Notes: generated from the letters alone by a model not told the origin. 64,000 bases of DNA from Brachycybe producta (GCA_036925085.1 JAUPFP010000008.1:2143957-2207956), one strand, 5' to 3'; counted from the stretch's first letter, positions 1 through 13,801 are shown. Numbers and translations: made by a program.

Positions 1-639
1 ACATTTCTGCGGATCTCGAAATGACCACATGTAACGAAATTTGACAGTTGTATAGAATCGAGTCAAACAACGACAGTTTCGCTCTCGTAGGTTTCTACAA
101 GTTTTGAGTAACTCCGATTGCTCGGAGTCATCTAGATTTTTCTGTCGTCTGCTGTCAATGCTGTTTATGAACACTAGATGGCGCAAATGCATAAAACGGA
201 AGTGTTACCGGAAGTTTTGATCTTTAAACGGACATTTTTCTTGTTGTCAATGGAGGAATTTTTTGTACTTATTGTTTTTAAATGTTTCATGTTTTTTTTT
301 TAATAATTTGATGCTATTTATTGATTTATTTGACGTATTTCATCACTAAAATTCTGTTTTATTGTGTATCGCGTAATTTTATACGAACATATGTTAAGTT
401 ATTGGATTTGAGGTCACAAATTCCAGAAAAAAAAGAGGTCAACAAACGTTAGGACACGGCCACGTAATGGACGATCGGTTGGGGGTGTCTAAGTTTGGGA
501 CGTCCCGTCGTACATTAACGAACAGTTTTACGAAACAGCGTATCTACTAAGACTAATTTATTTTAACCTTATGAAATTTAATCGATAATGATGTTATAAA
601 GTGTTTTATATGAAATTTTAACGTAGAAATCGAAAGAAA
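1..639 (+). other. Upstream and 5' UTR region of the RGS gene
   Basis: No coding sequence is recognised here. The segment is AT-rich with some CpG-containing stretches. An in-frame TAA at 619-621 lies just before the ATG at 640, which makes that ATG the start of the long first coding exon. The transcription start cannot be placed. No tail of another gene is visible. Confidence 0.4.
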
Positions 640-3600
640 ATGAACCAGAATCGTCGTCGTAAGAAGAGACCGAGCTACGGTGTTAGAACAATCGAGATTA
701 GTAGAGGTCGACATGGCTTTGGATTCACGATATCGGGACAGTCGCCTTGTATTCTGAGTTGTATAGTAAACGGAAGTCCAGCCGAAGAGGCAGGACTGAG
801 AACGGGTGATTATCTCATTGCCGTCAATGGTCGTAACGTATCAAAGGCATTACATGATGATGTAGTACGTATGATCGGTTGTTGTAGTGGTATACTTAAG
901 ATACAAATTGCAGAAAACTATTATTCAAATTCGTCGGACGAAGATTCGACTCCGACTGCAAAACCGAGGCCCAAGTATCCCCATCGTTTCAAACAGAAAC
1001 AACATATACCAGTTTCGGTAGCTGTACCGTTCAGAGAACTGTGTCCGACGCCTTCTAGAAGCCAGCAACAGCACAAGGTAACGCGGATTAAGGATAATCA
1101 TGACTATAAAAACATAGGAGATGTTCCGATCGGAACGTATAGAAGTGAAGAACCGCCGAAGATTCGTTTTGGTAACTACCATCATCATCCTTGTAAATAT
1201 TCAGAAGTTTCGTCCACTCCATGCCCTCCTGGCGGTGAAAAACGTTTTGATAAGATTGATAGAAAACAGATTGCGGCAGCAGCAGTTGCGAAGAAGAGTG
1301 TTGTTGCTGTCGAAACGTCGACCAATTGGGATGGATCTCTGGAAAAAGAGAATCACAGGCCGTTGTTTAGCGAGAAAGAAATTAATAGTATAGTTTACCC
1401 TTCCCTTCAACAGCTCCAATGCGGTTCAGAATGCGAAGATCCTTTATTTAAAGCAGTGGTTGGTTATTTGGGAACGATTGAAATGCCAAAAGAACCGCAT
1501 GTTGCCGGACGTCGTCTGTCTGCCATTCGTAATTGCATTCGAAGGCTCAGAGTCGAGAAAAAGGTACACACTCTTGTATTTTTAAAGGTATTCAGTCATT
1601 GTGTGACATTAACAAATGCGCACGGAGCAAACTTGGCCGAATATCCGACGGCCACCATCGCATTCTGTGGTGCATACGCTGATGACAAACGTTTCTTTGG
1701 ACTGGTGACGACTAGAGCCGAATCGGTTGACGATGCCGCCACATCTAGCAATTCGTGCCACGTCTTCATGGTCGATCCTAAATTGGTTCGCCACGAGGAG
1801 CACCTAAAGAGGGCTCGTTCTTTTCGAATCGAATGCACACCCGATTTGGGCGTAGGAACTACGGAATGTTGTGAGTTTCCTGATTCGGTCGACCCCATTC
1901 TCGTTGCTATAGTTGGACTTTATCGTGGTCGCGGTGGAGTTCCGATGGATTTAGACGCGAACGTATCGCCACAACCAAGTAACACGAGTAGCAACAGCGA
2001 TAGTGGCATAGGATTTCGTGATGAAGGTCAGAACAGTGACAGAGTGTCGATGGTAGATGTGGATGCTGCCGATTACGGATGTCTTGTCTCGGCTTCTAAT
2101 GCAAGTGGAGATTCGTGGTGGGGAAGACCTCAAGTTGGATTCAGATCGACCGTGTTGAGAGCGAAACGAGACCAACAATCGTGTGGGAAACTAACTGTGC
2201 GTGCCATGCCCGATCCTGTGGGATTCTCTCAAGGTGAAACGTCGTTCAATACGGAGAGACTGGATGCGCAACAGGATCCGTCTATCGTTAGAAAAAGTGT
2301 ACAAAAATATCTTCAGAGGAGGCACGAACGGCCTTCGGCGTCAGACAGTAGCAACAAAGATCAGGCTGATATGACATCAAAATTGGCGCCCAGAGCCATG
2401 TCTCCGGTTCTCGTTTCGTTGCGACCTATTTCTCCCGATGCCCTTCTCTTGAAACTGAGTCCCAAGGTTTATCACGACAACAATGGAGCAACGTGCGTAT
2501 TTAAGACAAGGAGCGTTCCAGATGTTGCTCAAGACAATCACGATTCCGATGGTGCTACAACGGTCAATGACGGCGTCACCGAGAGCACATGCGAACAGGA
2601 AGGGAGTCAGGACGTTCATCCCCCATCTCGGGAAGAGAGTTCGGACAGTTCTGATTCAGAAAACGTAAGTATATTAATGCTGCTGCACCGTCAATGTCGA
2701 AAACCAATTATTCGGATAATAATAGTGTTTTAGGCGATGCGCAGAATGTCTATTACAACGAGGTATTCTACATAAGATCTAAACGACATTAGCTGCAGCA
2801 TACAGACAATTGTTTTAGCCATTCTGCACATTGCCTAAAGTGTTGCTAATTGTCCATATATCTTACGGAATGTGGTGGTTCTGCACAGTGTCTAGTAATT
2901 GTGTAGAAAATGAATTTTCTACTTTATATTCTAAGATTTAAGACGTTTCATGAACAGCTGATTTTCGAACTTTGATTATTATACGTTTTCTGAGCATCCC
3001 TAAGGAGAAATTGATTTATGTTTTAGAAACTAGAAGAGTAGCTGACTCACTCAACAGTAGTTTCATTTTGATATATTTCAAAATAAGACTTTTTATAGAC
3101 ATAAATACGGTCCATTTAAAGTTGGCTCATTTTGAAGCTGACGTAAAAAAAAGAAGCATATTTTAAAATATGTCAACATGAAAATATTTTTTAAGTCATC
3201 GAGCTACCCTTCTAGTTTCTAGATCACTTTCTATTGTTTTTATTTTGCTCCTGAAAGGTAGAATAATGAAGAGATCAAGAGGTATTTGTTTACAAACTTC
3301 AAAACCAGATTAACACATACATGTATTTCAGTGATAAAGGTGCTCGGATTTGAAACTTTTAACTGCAATCATTTTTGATTTTTGAAAATTTTATCAGTTG
3401 GATATGCATATATAAAATGATACGCGTACCTTATAACCAACAAATATACTTCCTTGCATTGTGTATTTTTTTTTTTTTTTTTTTGTACTTGTTGTCTTCA
3501 TCTTAATTATTTCAGTAACTTGGCAAACTTTTCATAATGTCATTTAATTTTTTTTTTGGTTTCGGATGACTGCAAGAGAAACATAGTTCAACCATATATA

Positions 3601-6600
3601 TATTACAATAATGTTGTTGGACTATTTGGAAATACAAATTGTTGTGAATGCTGTTAGTTTGTATGTGAAAACTTCCTGTTAGATTGGAATTCAGTAACAG
3701 GAAACTGAAAGTGCCGATCCCAAAATGAAAGAATAGAATTTATTTTTTAATATTCAATTCTTTTTTTTTCCTCCTCTCTTTTCCCCCTTTTTATTTGTCA
3801 TAAATGGTTTTTACCAAACTTTAAACTCATGTTTTATTTCTCATATCAAAAACGGTTCAAGTTGTTGATATCCTGAAATTGTTTGATTTTAATCAAAATT
3901 CTCAAAGTATGTTTTTATTTTTGTTGTAAATAATGAAAAATAGAGCAGAGAGAGTTCTTATCGTGACTTTGGTTAACTGTGACAGTTCGTAAGAAGACTT
4001 AACCGTATTAGGAATATTATTATTATGCAAAACGAAAGTTTGAGACCTAGGTTAGGCAGTGAGGTGAGCTATTTAGTTCTCACGAGCATAAATGATTGCT
4101 CGTAATTTTTTTTTTTGGGGGTTGCATATATGCAAACATTGTTTTTGCCAACAAAAGGATGTTTCGTTTCCTGCTAGAGACGACGCAGTTTCCATGAGTT
4201 CTTTAAACTTGGTCCATTATTGCAGGACGATGGAACTCAAGAAGATGGTCGTCGATGGTCCAGAGCTGGATCATTTAAGAAACGTTTTCAGATTCGATTT
4301 GGACAGTCGAAGAACCACGATGTAAGAATGTTTGCAAAACGTTTGTCTCTCGTCATTGGATTCAAAAAAAAATTCCTTTCAGGATGCGACTTTTTCTGAT
4401 GGTGAACTTGTTAATGGAAAGATGTCCACAAGTAGCAGCATGATGGCATTAGATAATGCGAGTGAGGCTGGCAGTAGTGGTCAGTGCAGTTCGATGGTTG
4501 ATGTTGGACGTGTCGGCAGTTGGGCTGTCAGTTTTGAAAAGCTGCTTGCCGATCCAGCTGGAATTCATACTTTTGCTGTATATTGCTTTTCTCTTGTGAT
4601 TAACAATAATAGCTTTGAAGTTTTAACGATTTATTACTATTCAGGAATTTCTCAAGAAAGAATTTAGCCATGAGAATATCATCTTTTGGGTGGCATGTGA
4701 ACGATATCGTCGACTAACGGACAAAACTCAGGTACCTTAGCTGAAGCAACCTGTTTCTTCCCCGTAAACACATTAAATCTAATATAAAACTTTTTTGTGG
4801 TGATTTAGATCAAAGAGTTTGCAAAAGAGATTTTCGAACGACACTTGGGACTCGGCGCCTCGGAGCCAGTTAACGTCGACAGTCATGCTCGACAAATGGC
4901 ACAGGATGAATTGAGCCGCCCCGATCATAATATATTCTCGCAGGCTCAGAAACAAGTCAGTTAATGGAACGATACCGATTAATATGTTCTTTAAAAAAAA
5001 ATAAGTTAACGTGTTTGAAATTGTTTCACAGATCTTCAATCTGATGAAATTTGACTGTTACTCGAGATTTCTGAAGTCGCCCATCTACTGTGAGTGCATG
5101 TTGAAGGAAGTGGCTGGTCAGCCTCTTCTCTATCTTGGAATTGATGATCTGGACCCAGAGATCCCACCAAAAGGTGCGAATGTCAGTGCTTCCAACGGCA
5201 AGAAGTCGAAAGATAAGAAGGAAGATGGAGAAGACCGTCGTCGTAAATCTCTTTTACCGTGGCATCGTACAAAAAGTGGAAAGCTGAAGAAGAAGAAAGA
5301 AAAGAAAGAAGATGCTTTCGCGTCGTGGTCGGACGTGACTGGGAGCCGATCTTCACTCGCCAGTTCGGATGTTCCTAATTTTCAGAGACCGACGTCAACG
5401 AAAGGCGGAAGTACGAGCAACAGTGACCAACAGGACTCGGCTTCTCTTTGTAGGATTCACCTTCCGGATCATTCAACAACAGTTTTGCCAGTCAAGTCGG
5501 GAGAGTCCGTTGGAGAATGGACTCAGCAATTGCTATCGCGTCGAGGACTTCAGTATTCGTCGACCGATGTGTATTTGACTAGTTCGAACAAAACAGTTGA
5601 GCCAGATACAGACAGTATAGTACTGGCTGGTAGAGAGATCCAGATCGAGGCAAGGATTTCTCTGCACGTCGAACTTCCGAACAAGCAAGTGATCGAACTT
5701 ACGACAAAGTCCGATTGTACTCTGAGCAACGTATTGAAACCAGCTCTTCAGAAACACGGTTTCAAGATGGATTCTATCGTCGTGGTTTGTTGCTCATCGA
5801 GTCTTATGAATTTATCGAAAGAATGACGTTCTCGTTTTGACTTAATAGATCGGAGCTGTGGGTCAAATCGACGTAGATCAACCGGCATCTGTGGCCGCTT
5901 CTCACTTGTTAACAGTTGTGCCGAATAGTAAGGTTAAAGGTGAGTGAATTGCAGTGAAAACCGCTCAACACGAAAAATCGGATAACACGAAATATATATT
6001 TTTTCTTCGGTCTCTTAGAATGGCATAAAAATTGTTTCTTTTAATTAGAAATTCGTTTAATTTATTTTATGACTAGCTAGCTGACTTTCAGGCTCTAAAT
6101 ATTCTGTCTTTAAAGAGTAAAGTTAAATGAAAATAGAATGTGTTTTAGAAACTAGAATGGTAACTCAATCACTTAAGGGTATTTTCATGTTGATATTTTT
6201 AAAAAGATTTCATAAAGATTGGTCATTTTCAAATTTAGATAAAAATCTTATTTTGAAAAATATCAGTGTGAAAATACCCTTAAGTGATTGAGCTACCATT
6301 CTAGTTGCTAAAACACAATTCATGTTTCTCTTCGTTTTGCACCTGAAAGAAAGAATAATTCGAATTCGAAAGGCGTTTTTTTATTTTAAAAACACCTTAA
6401 AATGGAAAAAAAATATTCGTATCCTTCCCATTTTGTGTTAAACGGTTTCCGTTGAGTATTTGTTGCTTCTGTTCGATTATGTGACTGATGAAAATGTTTG
6501 GCAGATTCAAATTTTCGTAACTTCAAGCAGCAAAACTCATTCAACGAAATGACCACTAAAGTGTTTGATAGTTTGTTGACCGTAAGAAAGTCAATTCAGG

Positions 6601-7761
6601 ATGACGAGGTTAGTTTGAACACTTTTTCACTTACGCAAGACACTGATTTATATAAAGCTAATGAGTGAACGTACTTCTTCTTTGTAGGAAGTTTGTGATT
6701 CGTCTCGTGGTTACTTTCGAGCCAGTAATTGTCCAATGAAGCCACCAATCACAGCTCGTCCGCCGCGACACAGGCGGAAGAACAGCGATGGTGTGTTTCA
6801 AATTAGTTATATCACGATCTATAATTAAATGTCGTGTACTTTTATTCCTTTAGAAATGTACGATTTGTGGAAAAAAGCGCAGTGCAGTCGTCTCGATGAT
6901 CAGAGAGGAACCGAGATAAACTTCGAGCTTCCCGAATTTTTGAAGACCCATCCCAAAGAAGGGAACGGTGGTGGAAGATGTCGAATTCTGGATGGCAGAG
7001 CCAGCGAACCCATTCCACTTACAAGGCCATCAAAATCTCATTCGTCTCGTTTCAGTTCGAGTGACTTTTTTGGTCTTAAAACTTCCGGAAGTGAGGACAG
7101 TCTTCTTACCGATGGAATCATTCCAACACACGAGCAAGCAGAAGAGTACTTTTCACTCCATTCACAGAGTTATGCTTGTCACGTGGATAAACGGACTCTG
7201 CAAGACTTTGCTTTGCCACGCACAACTAACAAAGGTGTAAGTCGTCCTCCTCTTAGCCGACCATGCTCTCATCCACCTCCAAAGGCCCCAATTTTATGGC
7301 GTCGTTCTGCGAGTGTACCAGTTTGTGACAATTCGGACAGAGAATCTCTTGCCCCCCTTTCTTCTGTCAAGGAGGCTCCTGCTTCTACTTCCTTCTCTTT
7401 AGATATGTCCCTTTCTCCTTCGTCCATTCCTCATCCATCTATTCTAGACACTTCTATTCATGGAGAAGTTGCCGATTATCCTCCACCGTCACCTGTCGAT
7501 CCTTCTGCTATGTCAGACAAGCCAATTCCTCCACAAATTCCGCTACGTCTCTCGGCCATCGATCCTCCTCCTCCGCTACCTCCTAAGCCCAGGTTTCATA
7601 CGAGGCGTCCCGTTCCTCCGGCTCCTCCTCAACTGTCCGAACCGCGTGTGATCTGTGTTAATTCAGAAGAGAATTCAACAGTTGCTGCGATTGACAAAGG
7701 AATGAAGTTGAGATTAAAAGACGCCTTTCTTTCTGACAAATTCAGTATAAGCTTTGTATAA
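640..7761 (+). CDS. RGS12: RGS12/RGS14/Loco-type regulator of G-protein signalling (10 coding exons)
   Basis: A multidomain GTPase-activating protein and guanine-nucleotide dissociation inhibitor for Gi/o alpha subunits, expected in the cytoplasm, membrane and nucleus. Exons: 640-2664, 4226-4321, 4383-4577, 4645-4731, 4809-4955, 5032-5784, 5849-5939, 6505-6608, 6688-6790, 6854-7761, giving 1502 aa. Domains in order: PDZ (about residues 16-93, GFGFTISGQ and the GDYLIAVNG loop); PTB (about 269-430); RGS (about 753-880, with SWAVSFEKLL, then KEFSHENIIFWVACE, then FNLMKFDCYSRFLKSP); Raf-like Ras-binding region (about 990-1130); GoLoco (about 1201-1222, CSRLDDQRG, with the Arg that reaches into the nucleotide pocket). 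The proline-rich tail contains PPPPLPPKPR, a possible SH3 ligand. The complete PDZ-PTB-RGS-RBD-GoLoco order fits RGS12 and fly Loco; RGS14 lacks PDZ and PTB. The most 3' exon boundaries all keep phase. Several introns carry foldback MITEs. Confidence 0.93.
3019..3228. repeat. Foldback MITE, family B, copy 1 (RGS intron 1)
   Basis: The left arm starts with ttttagaaactagaagagta and the right arm ends with tacccttctagtttctaga, an inverted pair. The same termini recur at 6141, 21787, 27991, 52219 and 53616. No transposase is encoded. Limits are approximate. Confidence 0.7.
6141..6316. repeat. Foldback MITE, family B, copy 2 (RGS intron 7)
   Basis: This is the cleanest copy of the family. The left end gtgttttagaaactagaatg is mirrored by cattctagttgctaaaacac, and both arms continue inward through cacttaagggtattttca. 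It forms one long hairpin with a short AT-rich centre. Confidence 0.8.
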
Positions 7762-7895
7762 TTTAAAAAGAAACATTTATTTTTGTATGAATCGAAAAAT
7801 GAGAGACGTTTTATTTCTCTCTACACTAATATAAAATTATACAGAAAGTATCTGTTGGAGAAACTTCATTTGCAGAATTTATTAATTCATGAAAA

Positions 7896-7901
7896 AATAA
7901 A
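7896..7901 (+). terminator. Likely poly(A) signal of the RGS gene
   Basis: AATAAA lies 135 bp after the TAA stop and about 340 bp before the next gene's ATG, the only good signal in the spacer. Confidence 0.5.
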
Positions 7902-8240
7902 AGACCTATTGATTTATATTTAAAGTGTTATTTATTAAAGTTTTAATTGTCTGTATTTATAGGAATTCTATAGGTGGACGGTTTATAAAAGCATTTTTTG
8001 AACTTGTAAATAATTAATTTTTTATTCAGTACGCATCCGCCAATATAATTATTTTAATTATTAATTAAAGTTTCTAATTAATATTAATGATGTACGGTTT
8101 ATAAATAGGTGAACGACGTTATAGGGCTGCTGTCGAGTACGTAGTTGGCCACTAGATGGCGGTAGCTTCTCAATGTAAATTTTTTCGATTACGTAATTTA
8201 TGTCAGTTTTTTTCCCCGGGTTGTTTTGGGAAATGTCGAG

Positions 8241-11200
8241 ATGGAAACGGACGTCGATGGTGAAAACGTATTGCGCGAACGTAATATTAAGAAAAATGGT
8301 AACGATGTGCCAACCACGAGATTTCAGTCTCACCAATCGGTAGAGGAAATGCAACAGCAGGAGAACTATGGAAGTAGGAAACAACAACATAACACGACGA
8401 CTTCATCGTCAGGTGGAAGTGGATTAGGAGGAGGAGGAGGACAGAAGTTGACACCACCGAGTATAATTTATATTTCAAGCACCGTTTTTATTTACTATAA
8501 TTTGTGTTCTTTTTAACATAGAAGTCTCACTGCTCCAGTATTTTCGTTCAGAGTTAACGAGAAGTTATTGGTTGGAGAATGATGAGGCTCGTTACTCGGA
8601 ACGAAGGGAGAAGGTTTACACCTTCATGAAGATGCCTTGGGATGTAGAAAAAGTGGGTATTCTTTCGATTAGGAGCCGCTAGCCTCCAAACGTATATTGT
8701 AAAGTTGTTATATAAGTTGCGTTGAGGATGCAGAATAAGGCGAAAAAGCTGTACGATCTCCTGTGTTGAGGCTAAGCAGCTGCTAATTGAACCAAGTAAA
8801 CCTAGTGAACATAACCGAAATATTTGTATCTCTTTGTTTTTCAGTTTATTTTTTACGGTTCACTTCAATGCCTGGATGCATTTCTCTTCGTGTTTACGTT
8901 TCTTCCACTTCGGTTTTTTTTGGCTCTCTGGTTTCTCGTTTCAAGGCCTTGCGTTCGTCTCTTTGGGTATCTTCCCGGTGTTTTTTCTCATCTCGATTTG
9001 TAACTAAAAGGCTCATCTCTTAATTTACTATAGAGTGACAAAGGTGAAGTCATTACGGGTCTTAGAACCAGCAGAGATTTGTGACATACTCAAAGGAGTG
9101 ACACTTGTTGCCTCTGGATTTCTGATGACCTACATTGATACTTCTATGATGTATCACGTCATCAAAAGCCAATCTGTAATTAAGTTGTACATATTTTTTA
9201 ACATGTTGGAGGTTAGTTGATTGAATTTAGCCGCCCAAAAAAAAAGGAGATCGGTGATAACATTCTGATCATTGTAATCTCAGGTTGCCGATCGGTTACT
9301 CTCGGCATTTGGTCAAGATGTTCTTGACACACTGTTTTGGACGGCCACGGAAACGAAGGAGCGCAAACGAGAACATTTTGGAGTTATTCCGCATCTTTTT
9401 CTCGCCATTTTCTACGTTGGTATCCTTATATTTTAATAGATTTAAATGGAACTCTCAAGGCCGAAAATTGTTTCGTTTTTTATTGTATTTTTGAACATTT
9501 GTACCAAATAAAATAGGTATTTTAAGATTCAATTGAAACTAGAAGAGTACATTTTGAAACATAATTTTTTGTTGTTGAAACATTTCAATTTACATTACGT
9601 TGTTTTGAAATTATCATAAATTTACGCTTATTTTCAATGATAACATCACAAAAAATTATGTATGAATCTTTGTTTACGCTTCTAGTTTAAAATAAATCAT
9701 GAAATTGTCTTGAATCGCTTCTTCAAAAGCCTGTTGCACCGTAACACCAAATGCTTCTCGGAAGATATTGACGGTTGGAGGTGGAGACTGTCAATGGCTT
9801 CTATTTAATGGTATTGCAGCATAGTGGCTATGGAGTTGTTAATTTAGCCTCAGCACGAAGTACCATATCAACATGCGACAATCTACTATAATAATTAATC
9901 TGCGTATAGCTAGCCTCCACCTCCAACACTCGTCATCTTTTGAGATGGGTACAGCCCCCCCGAAATGTATTGTCGCCTTAACTCATATTTGATATACTGC
10001 AGTTTCGCACACAATTCTAGTCTTGCTACAGGCAACAACACTCAACGTTGCAATAAACTCTAGCAACAAAGCTCTTCTTACAATCATGATGTCAAACAAT
10101 GTATAAATGAACCGACTTGTTAATAATTTTACAGATAATTTTAAATAAATCCTCTCTTTATAGTTTATAGAACTTAAAGGCAGTGTTTTTAAACGGTTTG
10201 GGAAGAATAACTTGTTTCAAATGTCGTGCAGTGACGTGAGGGAGAGATTCACGTATTTCATTTTACTGTTGACAGTCATCATTCAGACGATGAAGGAATA
10301 CAGTTGGAAAGGAGGTTCATAATTGAAAGTGTCAAGTCTTCTTTTTCTTGTTTGTTTATTATCCGTTTGTGTTGTTACAGAGCGGTTCTGGATTCTTTTA
10401 CCCGATTGCCTTCTCGTTTTGGGCTCTGAAGTTGTAGTAGACTGCGTGAAACATGCTTTTATAACACGATTCAATGAGATTCCCACAGAAGTGAGTTTCA
10501 ACTATTTTTAAATGTTTTTTATTCAGACAAATCTAATGAGAGATTTATTCTTACATTATAGGTTTATCACGAGTACACCGTTAGCCTCGCTTACGATCTT
10601 GCGTGCAGCAAACATAAGAATGTATGTTCGTAGAGGTTTTTAAGTCATACAAAGTTGTATGGTAACTTGTTAGATTCATTTGCCGAACAGGCGTTTTCAG
10701 ATCACTCCGATCTTGTCGCACGAAGGATGGGATTTATTCCATTGCCTTTGGGTGTTCTCATCTTCCGTATCGCAAGCCAATCCATTTGGATTCAGGGTTT
10801 ATTTGGCATATTTTTGTTGTTTCTTGGATATATCTGGTTAGTCGTTAAGAAAACGTTTCGTTGAATCATTAAGGTGTAACTTTAGAGTAAAATTTGAACG
10901 CTTTTTAGGTGTAATTTCAACATAAAAGAAATTCGAAGTTGATCTGAATTTGTTTAAAAAGCTAAGAAGCTCAAATCCCCAGCCAGGGTTGTTAGATATA
11001 TATCAAGTATCACTGATATGTACATGTATATATCACAATCGTGACGATATTTAATAATTATTGTATCTTTGCTATTCTTTTTTTACAAAAAATAATTGTA
11101 TTTTTTCTTGTAATCATGATAAGCTAAAAATTTAACAGTCACATTCATAAATTTTCACCAAAAAAAAAGTAAATTTAACGCTGCCATCTTGTCAATAACC

Positions 11201-11921
11201 TAAACTAATTACGGACAAATTTTCACATTTGTGGTAATTTACAGCATAAATAATTCCTACTCAATTTACTTAAAAACAGAATTACAAAACAGATGGATTA
11301 AAGAGTGAAATTTAAGTTAAATCACACACAAAATCAGATACTTTGTTATTTTCCAAACAAAAACCATCATTTTTTTTTTCAAATACTCTCTGCAGTCTAT
11401 TATTCAAGCAAATTTTACTCGAGTTACGTCTAATTACGAAACCAATTTAAGTAATTTTCTGTATTTTTTTTTTTTCTAGCTTGGTTTCACTCAAGTTGTT
11501 AAATAGCATTGTAATTCTGGGGCAAGCATGCAATCTCATTGAAGAGCATCAAAAAGGGAAGAGTGCAAAAGCTGGATTTACGCAACCACCACCACCACCT
11601 CAGCGTAGTAGCAGTCACCCACCCAGTCGAAAACCTAGTACGGAGAGGCTAATTCCGACTCAGACGTCGAAGAGCGTGAGCCACTCGCGCAATCCGAGCT
11701 ACACGGGCAGCCTGACAGACGTTGCTGCAATCATTCAGAACCAACAACCGTTGGGTCCTCAGCCCATATTCTGCAACAGCACTGTGAGCCTCAATAGTCT
11801 CGGATTAAACGAGGGTCAGTACGGTCTCACTGAAGATAACCTGATCAACATAGCGAGGAAGTTATCTTCTGTCGAACCGACAGTGTTGTCGAAGGAAAGT
11901 ATTAGAACTGACGATGACTGA
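8241..11921 (+). CDS. TAPT1: TAPT1 homologue, multi-pass membrane protein (11 exons)
   Basis: Homologue of TAPT1 (DUF747 family), a polytopic protein linked in vertebrates to ciliogenesis and axial patterning. Exons: 8241-8460, 8522-8652, 8845-8966, 9034-9211, 9284-9419, 10003-10100, 10164-10314, 10381-10490, 10562-10621, 10691-10836, 11480-11921; 597 aa against about 567 in human. Family blocks visible: ELTRSYWLENDEARYSERRE, then AEICDILKGV, MMYHVIKSQSVIKLYIFFN, LLTIMMSNN, KHAFITRFNEIPTE, and ARRMGFIPLPLGVLIFR. Hydrophobic segments lie around the exons at 8845, 9034, 10164 and 10691, consistent with a membrane core flanked by a Ser/Gly/Gln-rich N-terminus and a proline/serine tail. Start chosen at the ATG of METDVDGENV. 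A 3' signal is not obvious. Confidence 0.94.
8655..8792. repeat. MITE family G, copy 1, filling most of TAPT1 intron 2
   Basis: It begins gggtattctttcgattagga two bases inside the 5' splice site. It matches the inverted termini of the element at 47733-47931. The right end is diverged. It occupies about 138 of the intron's 192 bp. Confidence 0.5.
9536..9694. repeat. Short foldback repeat related to family B (TAPT1 intron 5)
   Basis: The left arm gaaactagaagagtac is inverted at the right as gtttacgcttctagtt, and the inner arms contain aacataattttttg and caaaaaattatgt. Limits are approximate. Confidence 0.5.
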
Positions 11922-13801
11922 TCAAAACAAAACGACTCCTTGACGGTATTAGAACTTCCCTTTTGACTAATTTTACTTTCTCACAATTCTTTGTTTTTTA
12001 ATTGTTAATCATAATTATGGACAGTTTTAAATAATTCTGTGATAAATCATTAACAACAGATTTAGTCCGCAAATTAACACAAACTACAACTTCATTTTTT
12101 TTTTAATACAAGTAAACTTCAGAACAGCATTTATTGATTTTTGAACTAAAAATTAGCCAATTATAAATATATATATGTATGTTTTGAGTACATACAAGAA
12201 TATTTCATTTTTAAAATTCATTCGCTGAAGTTGCGGAGGTTTTTTTTTGTTGTTTTCTTGGTGTTTTTGACACGAAAATATTACGTAATGACCCATGAGT
12301 TTTATTTGAAAACCGATCACTAATGAGGTTTGTTTGGAACCGGAGAAAAAAACAGCAACTAGATTTTTCAAAACTCTACTAAACTCATTATAGTTTAGGC
12401 CTGCTTCACACAGATCACTTCATAGCGCCACACATAAAGTGGTCTTTATTTGCTGACCACTGATTACATAGAGCTGCGTTCACACTAGCCAATGCCACTG
12501 TTTCTTTTTTTTTTGCACCTAAAGCTGATGCTACACGTAGCAACAGTCAAGCAACAATACTAGTTGTAGCAACAGTAGTTTCCTATTTGTTGCAAGCAAC
12601 ACCTATGATACATGTTGCAATGTTCATGAAACTTACATGAAAGTAACAACCAATGAAACAAAGAGGTTGTGAGCCAAAGACTGTAGAACATTTTGCTTCG
12701 TCTTTCTCTTCTTCATCAGTTGAAAATTTGAAATAGTCATGTGATTATTCAAGCCGTTTTTATTGGCTGTTGGCTGAAATGGTTGCTCGAAAATAGAACC
12801 AAGTTCTATTTGAAAATTCTGTTGCTTTCAATCTGTAAGCAACAATTCGGGTTTGTTACTGTTATGACAGATGTTTCAACTTTCATCAAACAATAGAGCA
12901 ACACAGCTATGTTGCTCTAAAGTTGCTGAATTGTTGCTACGTGTAGCATCGGCTTAAGTGGTGATGAGTGGTTGAGTCCGACCACAAGTTACAACCATCG
13001 ATCAGTGGCGCGCTAACTGACAAACGAGAACAGGCCATTGTTTTCAATGATGGTTCGTGTGATGGAAGCCACGTCAATTACTTTGTGGCACCACAAAGTG
13101 GTCTGTATGAAGCAAACCTTAGGTGAAAGTTTGATATAGGAGATAGAAGAGGATTAGTTGTGGTGCCGAAGGTTCGATGTAATCGTATGCGCTTTGGTCG
13201 GTTTTCAAACAAACATAGCTATTGTCCAATTCTGGAATGATATAATTAACAAATATATATATATAAATATATATGTGTATAAAATCAAACTTTCCAAAAG
13301 AAAAAATGAAAAAGAAATTCTATTCACTGTTATTGTTACAAATAATAGTAACAACACAGTTGAGAGAAGAAAGAAAAAATGTAAAAACAAATTTACTAAA
13401 ATTCTCGCGACGTCTTTGGTGATGCAACTTGAAAAGTGAAACATGGACAAACCCCCCCTTTCCCCCCAATATTCTTCTTATTTTCTCCCCTATCTCTCTC
13501 TCTAAAAACACTGTAAAACAAAATGACACCCTGTTAATTTGATTTCCCCTTCGCTTTTTTTTTTAAAAAAAAAAAAGAGCGAAACTCAGCAAGCCGCAAA
13601 GCTTCTCTGTAAAAATCAAAACAATGAAACAAAAACGGAGCCGAATCAATCAATCCAGCGGCAGTGTTAAAACCTCTCAATCCTCTGGTTTGAGCACACA
13701 AACAAACAAACAAACAAACAAAAAACAACTTAAGATTCATCGTACGTAACATTTAAACGCGATATGCTAACAGATCTTGTGTGTGGGTTTGTGGAGGGGG
13801 G
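11922..13801. other. Convergent spacer between TAPT1 and PWWP2
   Basis: Contains both 3' UTRs, a nested pair of inverted-terminus elements at about 12396-13121, and AT- and C-rich low-complexity sequence at 13440-13520. No coding sequence is supported. No exact AATAAA was found for either gene. Confidence 0.5.
12396..13121. mobile_element. Nested hAT-like MITEs
   Basis: Outer termini: the left end reads aggcctgcttcacacagatc and the right end reads in inverse ggtttgcttcatacagacca, an imperfect pair. Inside lies a second element at about 12519-12956 with termini gctgatgctacacgtagcaa and the inverse of ttgctacgtgtagcatcggc. Neither carries a transposase. Target duplications could not be confirmed. 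Confidence 0.55.

Noticed and set aside
925-2619. Antisense ORFs across the first RGS exon
   Set aside because: They are shadows of a long coding exon with strong domain content on the plus strand.
9700-10002. Possible coding remnant in TAPT1 intron 5 (tctcggaagatattgacggt)
   Set aside because: Composition is mildly coding-like, but no frame longer than a few dozen codons and no recognisable motif was found.
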